Part shown: positions 36,379 to 48,200 of the stretch, piece after piece
How positions within the stretch are numbered: the stretch's first letter is position 1
Layout: each line of letters opens with the position of its first letter
Source: Dromaius novaehollandiae
Taxonomy: Eukaryota; Chordata; Aves; Casuariiformes; Dromaiidae
DNA length: 64,000 nucleotides
Direction: 5' to 3'
Assembly (NCBI RefSeq): GCF_036370855.1
Contig: NC_088101.1
Span: 71,526,559-71,590,558 of the forward strand
The notes under the pieces: generated by a model
What the model was told of the DNA's origin: nothing
Database searches by the model: none
Seen by the model: the letters and a program-made list of their open reading frames with translations, nothing else
Made by a program: the position numbers and the translations under genes

Positions 36379-36734
36379 CGTCAAAATATGTTCAAAATAT
36401 TCTCTCTCTTTCTCTGTGTTTAAACTACCTTCCTCTGTAAATGCTAGGCCTTTATCAAAGATAGGTCATTCGCAGGATCCAGGCACAGTGTTGCTCATAA
36501 AGCAGTTTTAACAATACTTCTGCAGCTTTGCAGAATTCACTTTTCTCAGCCAGAATAAGTAACATTTTGATGGGCAAATATATTATGGTTAATTTTTCAT
36601 CATCATGAGAATAAAGGGAAAAAAGATTTTCAGATTGCCATAATTTTGCAAAGCTTTTACTTCCCAATCTCATCAAAAGATCTCAGAAAAGTTTGCAAAC
36701 TTTCTTTCTTTCTTCTCTCCTGTGATATAAGGTG

Positions 36735-36880
36735 CATTGTACTTGTTTTCTGGCAGGTAAACTGTGACACAGAGATTAAATGGCTTTTCCAGGTTCAAAC
36801 AGCAAGATAGTAATGGACCAAAGAATAGGCCCAGAACTGGACACTTTATTCTATACACTAATACACTTGTGCTCCGTGCT
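36735..36880 (-). mobile_element. MIR-like ancient SINE remnant
   Basis: On + it shows the reversed MIR order: 'gtaaactgtgacacagagattaaatggc' (consensus 'aaactgaggcacagagaggttaagt'), then 'caaacagcaagatagtaatgg', 'cagaactgg' and 'acacttgtgctccgtgct'. Confidence 0.6.
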
Positions 36881-36889
36881 GCTTGTACA

Positions 36890-39440
36890 TTCTTTTGAAG
36901 TTCTGTTATCTTTGTCTATGGACAACAATAATAATTACTTTTCTGTGCTTTAGACTTCATCTGTATTTTTTGAAAAACAGCCAAACTCTGCAAGAATAGA
37001 GATTTTAGAAAATCAAAAGCTAAATAACAACAACTGATCTTTGCTAATCTTTGAAACTCCAGCTGGAAGCAATATAATATACAAATTAAGCTCTTCCACT
37101 GGCATTGGGCTGGGAAGAATGGTCTTCCACCACAGCAGTCCACTTGGAGAAACTTGAACTTTCACAAAGTAGAATTGCCTTGAGCATTTCTGGTAGATTG
37201 AAATAATATTTCTGCCTCTCCAGCTCATACAGCCTTTTCCTTACTATAGTTATCCCACTGCTATGCCCTGGCTTGGCCTCAGTCTTTTAGGGATTATCTG
37301 TAAGGTGGGTAGTTACCATTAACTCATCTCCTGCCACTTCCCTCTTTTCCTTCCTTGTCACACATTCTCACTTTCTATTGAAATGAGCATGTCTGGGAAG
37401 GATATTTTAATGCCGCTCTGGCTTGTTGCTAATGTCGTAGAAGCACATATCATTATCTATCAGTTTATATGTTCTTTGCAATGAAAAAATAGATTAGGAA
37501 AAGTACTTAAACTTAGACAGAAGTCCTCAATAGGAGAGGAGAGGAAAGTGCTACAAAACACAGCTTTTCGGCTTTTTGCTTGTTAGTAGGGATCATGCTG
37601 TGTCACATAGTATTGAAATGATTTTGGCAGTCAGGAAGAAAGCATGGCATCAGCTTTGATATTAGCCACAGCGTTTTAAAGAGGACATCATCCTGGATTT
37701 TCTTGTAAGTACTTGGTTTGGTATACAGTTAGATTTTTCTGCTACTTGTGACATTGCTATAGGCAAATTAATCTCTATGAGACTAATGTCTTGAATGTAG
37801 CATGCTATCATTAGTTAGGCAAACTCTGTAATTTTAAAAGGATTCAACTGCATTTTGCAAAGTCCAAATGGCAAAAAGGAAGCAGGTCCTTTTTATGAAG
37901 CTTCAACCTCTGCATGCCCTTTGGGAGAACTGGGTATTACCAGGATACACAGTATATGTTCTGTTAGACTCTGATGCCCACTGCAAAGCAAAATTCCAGT
38001 AAAGAGGCTTTAGTGCTCACTCCTGAGGAGGCTGGAAGACATAGTCGTTTTGGTGCCAAGCAAGGTGGAAAAGCATCTACCAGTTCCTTATTATCTGAAT
38101 ACCTAAGTAAGCATTGAAAGAGCAACAGTTCTAGTTTCTAGACACCTTGTCTTCTGGCCTACACCACTTAGTGTTAGGAGACTGTCGAAATAAGAAAGTA
38201 AAGAGATGCAGAGGATGCATTAGAAGCAAACATTTGGCTCAAGCAATCACATGCTGAAGCAGTTAACTATGAATACCTAATACAGTATACAGACATCTGT
38301 ATAATAGTCCTAGCTCACAACTAGAGCACTGGCCAGGGCTGGCTTAAGAGCCTGCTATTACCCTCACAAATATTAAGTATTTCATCACCTTAAGTGTGAT
38401 ACACCCCTCACTGTGCTGCCAGGAGGTACTGCTCTCTCTGTGGCTGCTGGCCAGCCAAACAAACCAAGCCAGAGTGACATATCCCAAAGCAAATTCCAGC
38501 CTGCAATGCCAGACCTGTGAATTAGATCTCTGTGTGCAGGAACCATGGGTGGGAGCTGCACTCTATTCTGTGGGGATGTGTTCCATTTCTGCTGCTTTGT
38601 CTTGTTTTCTTTCAGGACCTACTTGTATCTGTGTGCCTGACATTCTCCAGCAGGAAAACATGCTCACTCTCAACAGTTCCAGAGGCTGTTTCACCTTCGA
38701 TGTATGGAATTGTTCAAATATCCTACAAGGGTGGTGCAAAACACCAGGTCAGTGAGGAAAAGATCTATGTGCAGCCTTTTTCCTTGGAAAGTGGGCTAAT
38801 GTGAGAGTGCACACGTCAAAACTGCGTCAGCCAAAGAATGGGATTTTTAACCTTCTATGGGTATGTAATTTTACCTGTTCTTCAGAAGGGGCACATTTCA
38901 GAATAGCAAGGTCTGAGGAAGTATGGCTGGATTCTAACTTCATGAACAATTTTTTCTCTTAACAGTGTAGACCACAAGTCTAAGCACTTCTGAGCTTCCA
39001 TGACATTTACCAAGCCTTGTGTTTCAGTCACACATCTACAAAGCTATCACTTGACAAAAATTACATATGAGCTGCTTTCTTCTGGGCATTCCAGGGCTAG
39101 TTAGGTCAGTATAACCTTGGTGCTTCAGGAGCCAGGCTGGTTAGGACAAATAAAGCATTTCCTGGCATTCTACATCTCAAGATTTGTGGTCATTATAAAA
39201 AAGTTCACTCTTGAGTTCTATTCTATGCATTTTCCCCCTAAGTGCACCGGTCGTCATTGTGTGAAAACTTCAGGTTTGAATAACTTGGAGAAATGGTGGT
39301 AGCGAGTTTTCTAATAGCTTCTATATAGCAAGGCAGGAGGGATCACCCTGGATGAAAATGATGTCTGTGCAGCCCAAGTCCTCCTTTCTACCATAATCAA
39401 AGTGTAAGGAGCTCTGCTTTCTTAGAGGCTCTCTGAATTG
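36890..39440. other. Intergenic DNA downstream of FGFBP1
   Basis: No recognisable gene. A Cys-rich open stretch at 38,396-38,755 (119 codons) has no signal peptide or known domain and is judged chance. Confidence 0.45.
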
Positions 39441-39450
39441 TGAAAACATC

Positions 39451-39605
39451 AGCACCATTTTACACCTGGAGAAGTGATGTATAGAAAGAAAGAATGGATG
39501 ACCTGGAGTTGTGGGAAGAAAATCAGTAGCTGAATCAGGAACAAGACAGAGGTCCTCAGAGTTCGTCGTCCCTTGCTAATGCCTCATGATTAGATCGTTC
39601 TGGAC
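39451..39605 (-). mobile_element. MIR-like ancient SINE remnant
   Basis: On +: 'caccattttacacctggagaa' (consensus 'ccattttacagatgaggaa'), 'gatgacctggagttgtggg', 'cagtagctgaatcagg', 'acagaggtcctcagag' and 'tgctaatgcctcatgattag', in the expected reversed-MIR order. Confidence 0.55.
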
Positions 39606-40344
39606 AAGCACAACTATACTTGTTCTATAAAATATCTAGTTAACTTCTCGGTATTTAAAAATTATTAGGAGTATCTTTGGTCGAAATGTAGTTTTATTTC
39701 CAGTACAATATAGTTTGTTTCTACAGTGTTTCTGCAATTTCTGTAGTTTGTTTTTGTAACCCTGTGTATTATAATTTGAATATTACTTAGAAATAAGAGT
39801 AGGGCTTTTGAAGAACTTGTTCCAGCTTCAGAGATAAAGAAGTTTCAGGGAGTTTCCGTACTCTTGCAGTATGGAATACTGATAGATGTGGTAACCTCTT
39901 TAGACTATGGATGATCTTTTCAGGTGATCCCAACCCCCACATATAGCCACACACTCACAAACTCTTCAGAAAATTTGGAGAAACAAAAAAAAAAGTTAAA
40001 AAAAAAGAGGAGAGAAAATTTTGAAAGTCAGAATTTTTCCAAAGAGCTATCCTAAAATATGACTATTTTATCCAAGGAGTTTTAGGTATATCTCCATGTT
40101 TACTAGAAAATGGGGAGAAAATACTAGTGCTCAGCAAAAAACTCTGGCAATGAAATACTGGCTAAGAATCTTTAAAATGCCAGCCCCTTCACTTTAAAGC
40201 TTTTATTATTTTCTGTAGTACATTTTCTACTCACTTTCACACACTATTTCATTTTAATGAGTTTCCGTTCCTTTTGCAATTCCCTTTATTCATTTACCAC
40301 TTTGGCAACAGTACAGATTACACATCTAATCTTGTAATACCTTG

Positions 40345-40500
40345 CAGGACAGTTTGGAGGAGGATACAAAGGGAGTGACTCAACCTGCCCACTTCCCAGA
40401 GCGCCCAACCCTCCTCCTCCCCTCAGGGCGCCAATGAGTACCTACCGCCTGATATCGCCTCACCCGAGTTTGGCCAACCATCGCAGAGGCTGAGTGTTCA
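40345..40500. promoter_or_regulatory. Small CpG-dense candidate regulatory element
   Basis: A local GC-rich patch in AT-rich DNA with about six CpGs in 100 nt. It holds a consensus AP-1 site (GTGACTCAA near 40,376) and a CCAAT motif (GCGCCAATGAG near 40,430). No transcript structure is evident. Confidence 0.3.
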
Positions 40501-40509
40501 GTCATGACA

Positions 40510-43500
40510 CATTTTACACTGCTGTGCTCAGTGTGTGTAGACATAGCTGAACCTAGATAACAAATTCCCCTCCCTTTTCCACCTTTGCCTTAGTTTTTCT
40601 GATGCTGCCCTGAGCATGGCAGCTTAGTACTTGTTAGTAGCTGCTGCACCTCACCTTCACTCAGTTTTCATTCCATTTTAACATATAACATTGTTTGTTG
40701 CTCTAGGCTGTTTCCAAGGGTGATTATCGCTTTGATTAGCACTCTGAATAGGCCCTGCCCTGAGACTTGATCAAATGGGAAAACCCAGCTTTGAGGCCAG
40801 GAAGTTCCACAGGTTCCAGCTTGCAGAGGCATCTTGCAATCTTATCACCATGGTGGCAGTACTGTCTCATTCCATGCTGGAGCATGCACAGCTCCTTCCC
40901 AGTAGCCTCATGAACGGTCTAACAAATCCCATGGTAGAGGGATATCACGATAGGTACACCAGTCTTCTAATGTCTCTGAATTGCTCTCTGCTGCTTCCCT
41001 TGAAAGAGCTTTAAATCCCATTTGCAGCCCTCATATCCCCTCAAAGAGCCAGGGAGAGCACAAGGCAAAGTATAAGAATTCTGGTAGGATCTGAGTTATC
41101 AAATGCTGAACACCTGGAGGTTTCAAAAGGAGATGGTGAAATAAGGGCTCCCAGCTTGCTCCTTCTGTTGTCATTACTGCAGTGAGAGACTATAGCGTCT
41201 TACATAAAGAGAAGGAACTGGCCATGTCACAAAGCTGTTTGTAAAGCTTCTGCTAGCAGAAAAGGATGCATTAGGGCCCAGTGTAGCTCTTTAATGGGGA
41301 TTTCTCTGGAAACATGCTCCTATCCCTGTGGAGTACATGTTTTTTCAGCAACTAGAACAGTATCTTTCCTCCTGGCTTTCTTCCAAAGTTGCTTATTCAT
41401 TTTACTTTAAATGGCTGTTTTAAGACAAAGAAGCAATAGGGTGGAAGTGGAAGGACTGTGAAGACTTACCATCAGGTTGTTGCCACCTGGCTGCATCAGT
41501 CACTCATCATACCACTTTCCATATAGAAATGATAGGCTTCATTGACCTGAAGCTCCCAGTGAACCACGGAAGTCTCACACTGATTTACAGGCAACAAACA
41601 GACACATCAAAGGGACTTTGTTGTACAGTGAGAGAGTGCAATGTGTTCAAAGCCATCTGTGAGTGTGCACATAATAAGTAGTCTGTGGTGCTTGTGTATG
41701 GCAGGGAAGAGGGAAGTTGCTCCGGTCAGCCAGAATGTTTAATGTTAAGATGGATCTTAAAATCCAGGAATTACAATATTATCTGTAACAGCAAGGTATT
41801 CTATACATCCATAGTATGTTCACTAAATATATGTAATGAGTGCACTTAGATAGTGGATATTGTTTAAATAGTAAGAGTTACCTTTACATCTAGGTGATGT
41901 GGTTTTCAGAGTCAATCTGGAGGTGGTGTGACGCCCTGGCAAATCTTAGACTGCTTTTGGGCTACTACGCAGCAGCAGAATCCCCACAGATATATATGCT
42001 ATGGCAGCTCTATTCCTGTTCCTCATTCCAAAGGGCTCTCTAATGGATAGGGGCTGTTCTTCTCTGCAGTGCAGGCTTCAAGGGAATTTTGTCTTCTCTC
42101 TTGTGTCTGCAGATATGAACACGGTCTTCACTCTGTATATGTGGCAATCTCCAAGTTCTAGTGCCCTATAAAGAAAAAGTACTTCAGTTAAGATGTAGTG
42201 GAAGATCATGAAAACCAAAAACAGTTCAACTCCCATGTTTAAGAGGCTTTGAAGAGTAGCGTGTTGCTACCTTATGCAGAAAAAATAAGGAAGCCCTATC
42301 TTAACATACAATAAGTTTAGTATCAGAAGTAAAACAGAGCTGTCATGACCTCCTTAAACAGTGAGTGTGTTTCTGAGTAAAGTTCCAGTGGAGTTTCCCT
42401 TTCCAAAAGCTGAGAATGTTTAGCTGGATGCCACTGCTATCATATTTCTTTCTTGATGTGCTGAGCCTGTCCCATTTCTTCAGCTGGATATTCAAGTAGC
42501 AACTTGTTTTATAGATCTTTGTGGGAATGAAAGAACTGAAGAAGACCTATCATAAACCAGGATCATTCCAGAAGAACACCACACAGGTGCATGTCTCTTC
42601 AGAGAAGAACACATGAAGTAGGCAAGGTGAGTCGGGACAGCTGAAAAAAGAATTGTCTTAGAGCAGAGTGGTTTAGTGAGGTTTGCTCAGTCATTACAAG
42701 CTCCTGGCCTGGCAGGTGCTTGTCATCTTTTTGAACTGTTCCCAGGAAGAACTGTAGACTTTATTCTTTTTTCCTAATTTTTTGTGCATTGTATTGCAGC
42801 ATTGAGTTCATCCTAATGCCTGAATTTAGGCTTTTTTTAGGAACTGATGATACAGGATCATGCCTATGCCTATATGGCTCATCCGAATTTGCCCTAGGCT
42901 TGCTCCTGTAGATAGTTTTGGCAATGGTATAGCTGACACTTCTAGTAGTTATTATACTGGCTTCAGCCTTTGGAAGCAGAGCAAGATTTACTTAGACATG
43001 AAAACTAACCCAAGCTCCTACAGAGTACCAGTCTTTATAACACCCTTCCTATCTCCTTTCTATCTCTAGCCTATGCCAAGCATAGAAGCTTGCGGTATTT
43101 GGCTTCTCCTTTGCATTTGGAATTTGTATTCCCTGAGAGACCCTATTTTTTAGCTTTGAGGTCCTCCTGCTTACAAGCAAACACTGCTTTCAATGACATA
43201 AGTTTATTCAATACTAATGGAGCTCCTCTGAGCTTATATAGGTACTGCTCAGAATTGAATTTGGCCAATGGTCTGTCACTGGAATTAATTTTATTCTTTG
43301 AAATTGCTACTGTGGTTTACTGTTGACAAGGAAGTCAGAAGAGGCTAAATATTTAATTGCTTTCAATGCAGTTAGTTGTACAACTGAAAACAGGACCAGA
43401 GGAGAAAGCAGCAAAGGCACAATGACCATTAATAGTTCTCTCTTTCCATTCTCCTAGTAAATGTAAAGAAGAGTCATATCTTCTTCACTTCTTCGTGAAT

Positions 43501-45140
43501 ACAAGACACAGCTATTGCATGAGTTCAGCAAATGTTCTAGATGATATAACTCCACTGATACCTTGAGGTAACACTTGATGGTTAAGAAAGTTCTCTGCTA
43601 GTGAAGAATATGCAGCTCTGGTCTCTTTGTGGTGACTACCAGAAATGCAGCCCACGTACAAAACAGTACTTCTAGGCAATATACCTTTTGCTTTGGCAGT
43701 GGTGTAGATAACTGCATTTAAGCCTCCCTTTCTCTCTTACCTTTCCCTGAAATATCTGATATGAGAACACTGTTAGCCTGCGCGGTATATAATATTAACT
43801 CCCTAGTGTTGGCTTATTAGAGTTGTGTGACACAAAGAGTTGCTCTCAGCTCTTCATCCAGAGAGTTCATGGAATTAAATCAGAATAGTATTTGTATAGT
43901 TCCTACCTTTGTTCTGCTCAGATAAATAGCACACTTACTTTTTCTGGCAATAGATGTGTCAGGAAGTTTTAGACAAAGATTTGTCTAAAATCTTTAGACA
44001 AAGATTCTGTCTTTATGAATTCAAATGGCAAGATGAGAGGAGAAAGAGAAAATGGTTGTTGCTGCAGGAACAACAGAGGCTTCTCTATAGCTCAAGTTGG
44101 ATAGTGGGAACAATTTGGGGGATTTTTGAAAAAAAATGCAGACACAGTAGAAGTGACCAATCTCCCCTTTTCCATGTTTTCTGACGACGGAACTACAGCT
44201 TTTGAGAAAGCTGAAAGCTCTTCTGGGTGTGATATGAGCAATGGGCTAAGTCGAAATCCAGGAAAGCAGATGAAGCCATCATGTATCTGGAAGAGTTCTT
44301 GGCAGTTCTAAAGATAATTCCCTTTTGGGATTCCTGTGGAGCTGTAATAGGTTCTATCACATATTGCAGGAAGATTTGCCTTCATTAGAACACACTGAAC
44401 AGAAATTAGCCACATTTTATACATCTGCAGAATGCTAGCCAGATGGTGCAATTAAATCTTTTTTCTGCATTATTACTGTTCGTCAAAGTCAACAGGAAGC
44501 AAAATAATCCAACAAAATATCAAGGACTTTCATTTGTACAGACAGAAAGGCACCTCTGTGCAGGGAAGCAACAAAAGGTCCAGCTCAATGAGTCCCACTT
44601 ATGACGTTCGGAATGATTGGAAACCTTTTTGCTTCTGCATTCTGCAGCTCCTGGAGGAATTTGAAAGGCTGGTCTGAGTAGTTTTCTTTAAGTCTAAAGT
44701 ATGGAAATATCCACCACTGAGTCTGAGTCAGACAGATGAGAACTCAAGCTCTGCGTAGACATGAAAATTCACAATTAGTAACATCCAGTGATCAAAGTAG
44801 AAATGAATGGACTGAGAAATACAAGCAGAGAAAATAACAGGTTAATTTATTTCCTGATGGCAATCTTTGACTCTTACAGGTGTAACACTCTAGATGTATA
44901 TACATATATGTATGTATGCAGGAGTACACCTACTTATAGATAGATTCAGAGTGAAAAAATCACTCATTTTAAAGTTTTATAGTGTAGCACTTCCTGTTAC
45001 AACGAAATACTAAAAGTCTTTTATTTAGTAGATATATTTTTCTTGTTTTCATGGTTGTGGGATTCAGAAGGTAGAATTTATGCTTTAGGAACAGAGGGCA
45101 GAGCTTATCAGTGGCATAGTTACATTCATATTACTGAGAC
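40510..45140. other. Intergenic DNA, no gene recognised
   Basis: AT-rich, with short open frames only. A palindrome with an extra direct copy lies at 43,967-44,006 (listed separately). Confidence 0.45.
43967..44006. repeat. Perfect 11-bp palindrome plus direct copy
   Basis: TTTTAGACAAA (43,967-43,977) and its exact reverse complement TTTGTCTAAAA (43,980-43,990) are separated by GA. A further direct copy, TTTAGACAAAGATT, follows at 43,993-44,006. Confidence 0.85.
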
Positions 45141-45144
45141 TATT

Positions 45145-45265
45145 TCTATTTTACAAATAGTGGAATGGAGACAGCAGACTGAAGCAACTTACATAAGGCT
45201 ATATATCAATGGAATGGTAGAATCTGTAGGCTAAATATGTTCCTAGTTTAAGTCCATTCAAGTTT
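45145..45265 (-). mobile_element. MIR-like ancient SINE remnant
   Basis: On +: 'tctattttacaaatagtgga', 'gactgaagcaacttacataagg' (consensus 'actaagtgacttgcccaagg'), 'caatggaatggtagaatctg' and 'ttcctagtttaagtcc', in reversed-MIR order. Confidence 0.5.
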
Positions 45266-45269
45266 GTGG

Positions 45270-48200
45270 ACTTGCATTAAGCATAAGTTTGGCTCCAGAA
45301 TTTACTGACTGAGTGTTCTTTTCTTTAGGTCACCACCGAATGGCACTTAGGAACATCATGAAGCCAAGTGACCGGGAGCTGAAGATTTCACAGTAACTTC
45401 TGACCAGCGTGTCTGAATGTAACAGTGCTCTCCTTGTAAGTCCTTAATGACTTCCACCAACACCTACACTTTCCAAGAGCTCAAAATGACAACAGTTGTA
45501 TCAGTTTCTCAGTTCTTCCAGAAACTGGAAGTGTTTCTCTATGTGCATGGCTGAACATATGCAAGATGAACAACCATAAAGCGGGAATCCAACAAGAGCC
45601 TAGATTCTGGAAGAGCTCAGATCTAGTGCAGAGCCTGTGTGTAAACGTAATCCAACTGCCCTGTTGAAATTATCAATCTAGCAGACCATCTACTGTATTT
45701 ACTAAACCAAATGAATAGTTTTAATTTATAAGCAAAGGAAATCAGCTTAAAACTCTGGACAACTTAAAAGCATAATACAAATTATATAACCAGACATATA
45801 AGCAGTAATGTATGGAAAAAGGCAACTTAATATTCTATGATTGTATAAACCATGCAAATCACATAAAATAGTTGAATGTCTATAAAGATCCAACCATATT
45901 TATTCTGGTTGCTGTTGACACTGGGACATCGAGTTATCATAGAATGTTATTTCCACTCCTGGCTGGTTGCTCCTGATTTTTTTGGCAATGGTAAGTTCTC
46001 AAGACTGCCACTCCCTTGCAGCCTCCCGGAGCTCACATCGGTAGTTCGTAGTGAGCAATAGTCTCGTTCAGTAGCTGCTTCCTAATTTATACACAGAAAC
46101 AGACTTTACTGCTTGTATCAACATTTAAAATGTTTGTTTTCTTTAGGCATGTTCCCACTAGTTTAAATGTTCTCCTTACTGCAAACAGCAATCAGTTTAG
46201 TCCAATTGTAAGTTTTATTGGCTCATCATAGTCATCTCAGATTTCATTTACCAATTGCAGGCATGCAGGAGGCAACAACATATCTGCTGTTTGTTAGAAG
46301 CACTTTTGAGACTAGAGAACCTTATGATCCTTTTTTCTATCCATATTTGGGGTGATATCCCCAAAAGATAGGATCTTTTTTTAATTGGACCTGGTCTGAA
46401 ACTAGCAGAAATTAACATGGCTTTGGCTCAGATCAATTGTTATTGTATGCTTCTGTGTGTTTCCAAATATGCCACTCAACCTTAGGAGTCAATCAATAAT
46501 CAGTAAAACATGAACTCTGTACTCTGAAGGTTATATAATAAGAAAAGATATTCTCCAAGTCTGGGAGACTTTGGATTTGATCCATCAGCTGAGGAGTTGG
46601 AGGTGGCTGAATCAGATCTCTGATGGAAAATGTGTAGAGCTCCTTCGAGTGCGTGCAATTTCCTTTTGTGGTACTAAATCACCAAAACACACAAACTGCT
46701 GGTGCACAGGAAACAACAAATGATGGGCACAATCTGAATGGTGTGTTGCAGTGCAGACAGTGCAGGGGCCTCAGGTGCTCCGGGCAGGAAGTTTAAAAGA
46801 GATCTCCTTTGAAAATCATACTGGGAAGACAATTACCAGCGCTCCCCTTGTTCTAAGTTGATTCATTGCACACTGGATACGTGTCTATCTGACAACAAGC
46901 AGCACATACGAAGAATGCTTTTCTTGCACTTTCCAGAAACCAGCTTGCTTTATTGAGCTTTGAAGAGACCTCCCATTGAGTTGGTATCCTTTGTATGCAA
47001 TGAAGTCTATTTGATGAAAGCATCATTGCTGGTGAGCTACCAGGTAGGCTTGAGCTTGAAAAAAGGAGTTGAAAAATATGCCATAAGGAAATGCCTGTGC
47101 CTCTTTTGTGCTCCTTATCTCAATATCTATGAGCAAGGGACACATCAGATGAAGCAGGGCAGCAATCCAGGTCACCACTGTGTGCAGGGTTTTTTTTTAA
47201 ATGAAGATGCATTGACTTTAATTTTCTGCACAATTTAAAATTTTTTCATGCCTTTTGCATCCACACCTATGAACATGTGAGCCTGTATCTCCCTTGGCAC
47301 CCCTATTGCTCCCATAGATGAGGCAGTAGTCCCTCTCACAATCCTTGTATCTGAATTATACTAGTGGCTGCCACTGCAGGGGAGACATTGTTAAATGTTG
47401 TCTGAATAGGACTGCTGGTAGCGCAAAGGTGTACAAATAACAAACTCAATCTTTGCTGAAAAATTTGGAAAAGGCAAAGAGTAGTAATAATATTATTAAT
47501 AAGACATATTATTTCATTTAAGATCAATTAGTGCTACCTGCTGCTAGACATTGTGTTTAATGGCAATCTACATGGGGAGATGGAAAAAAGATGAAGTGAA
47601 ATATTCAAATCACCGTAGTTAATAGCCTACTGTTATTCATTATTTATTCGTTATATACTATTCCATAATGAAGGAAGATGAATTGTCCTCAGGACAGATG
47701 AGGGAAGTATTTGATTGCAGGTAATGTATTGACCAAACCTTTGTAGTGCTTAGTTGCAAGCAGCAGATGTTGATGAAGAAAACTACTGGCATTTTGGATC
47801 AGCAGTGGCGAAGCCTGGGACAGGAATAGTATGCAAAATAAAGCAAGTGGCAGCAGAACAAAAGCAGTGGGCATGCTGAATGGTGGTACAGAAGGCATGC
47901 CATCAACCCTTTACTGCATAGTTGTTCTCAACCACAAAGGTTATATGGTGATGGTGTGTAGCTTGTATGCTAGTCACGGGGCAGAAACCTGCTATAATAG
48001 ATACTGCAGTTACAAAGGAAAAGAAAAATGTGCTGCAGCACGATTTTCCTTTTGGGAAATAAACCAAGATAGCTATATTCATGGCCTTGCCTGAAGTTAA
48101 TCTCTTTTTCCACCAGGAATGTTGTCCTGGATTTTTCTGAGGACTTCAGACCTTTACCTAGGATATCTAGTAGGCTGAACAGAGCAGGAGGAAAACAATA

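Noticed and set aside
38396-38755. 119-codon Cys-rich open frame on +
   Set aside because: No signal peptide, no domain pattern and no splice or promoter context. One frame of this length is expected by chance in 64 kb.
42100-42180. Minus-strand GDCHIYR resembling CD38 SCKNIYR
   Set aside because: The stretch is too short and lacks the first Cys and helix. Exon 7 at 60,607-60,693 fits fully.
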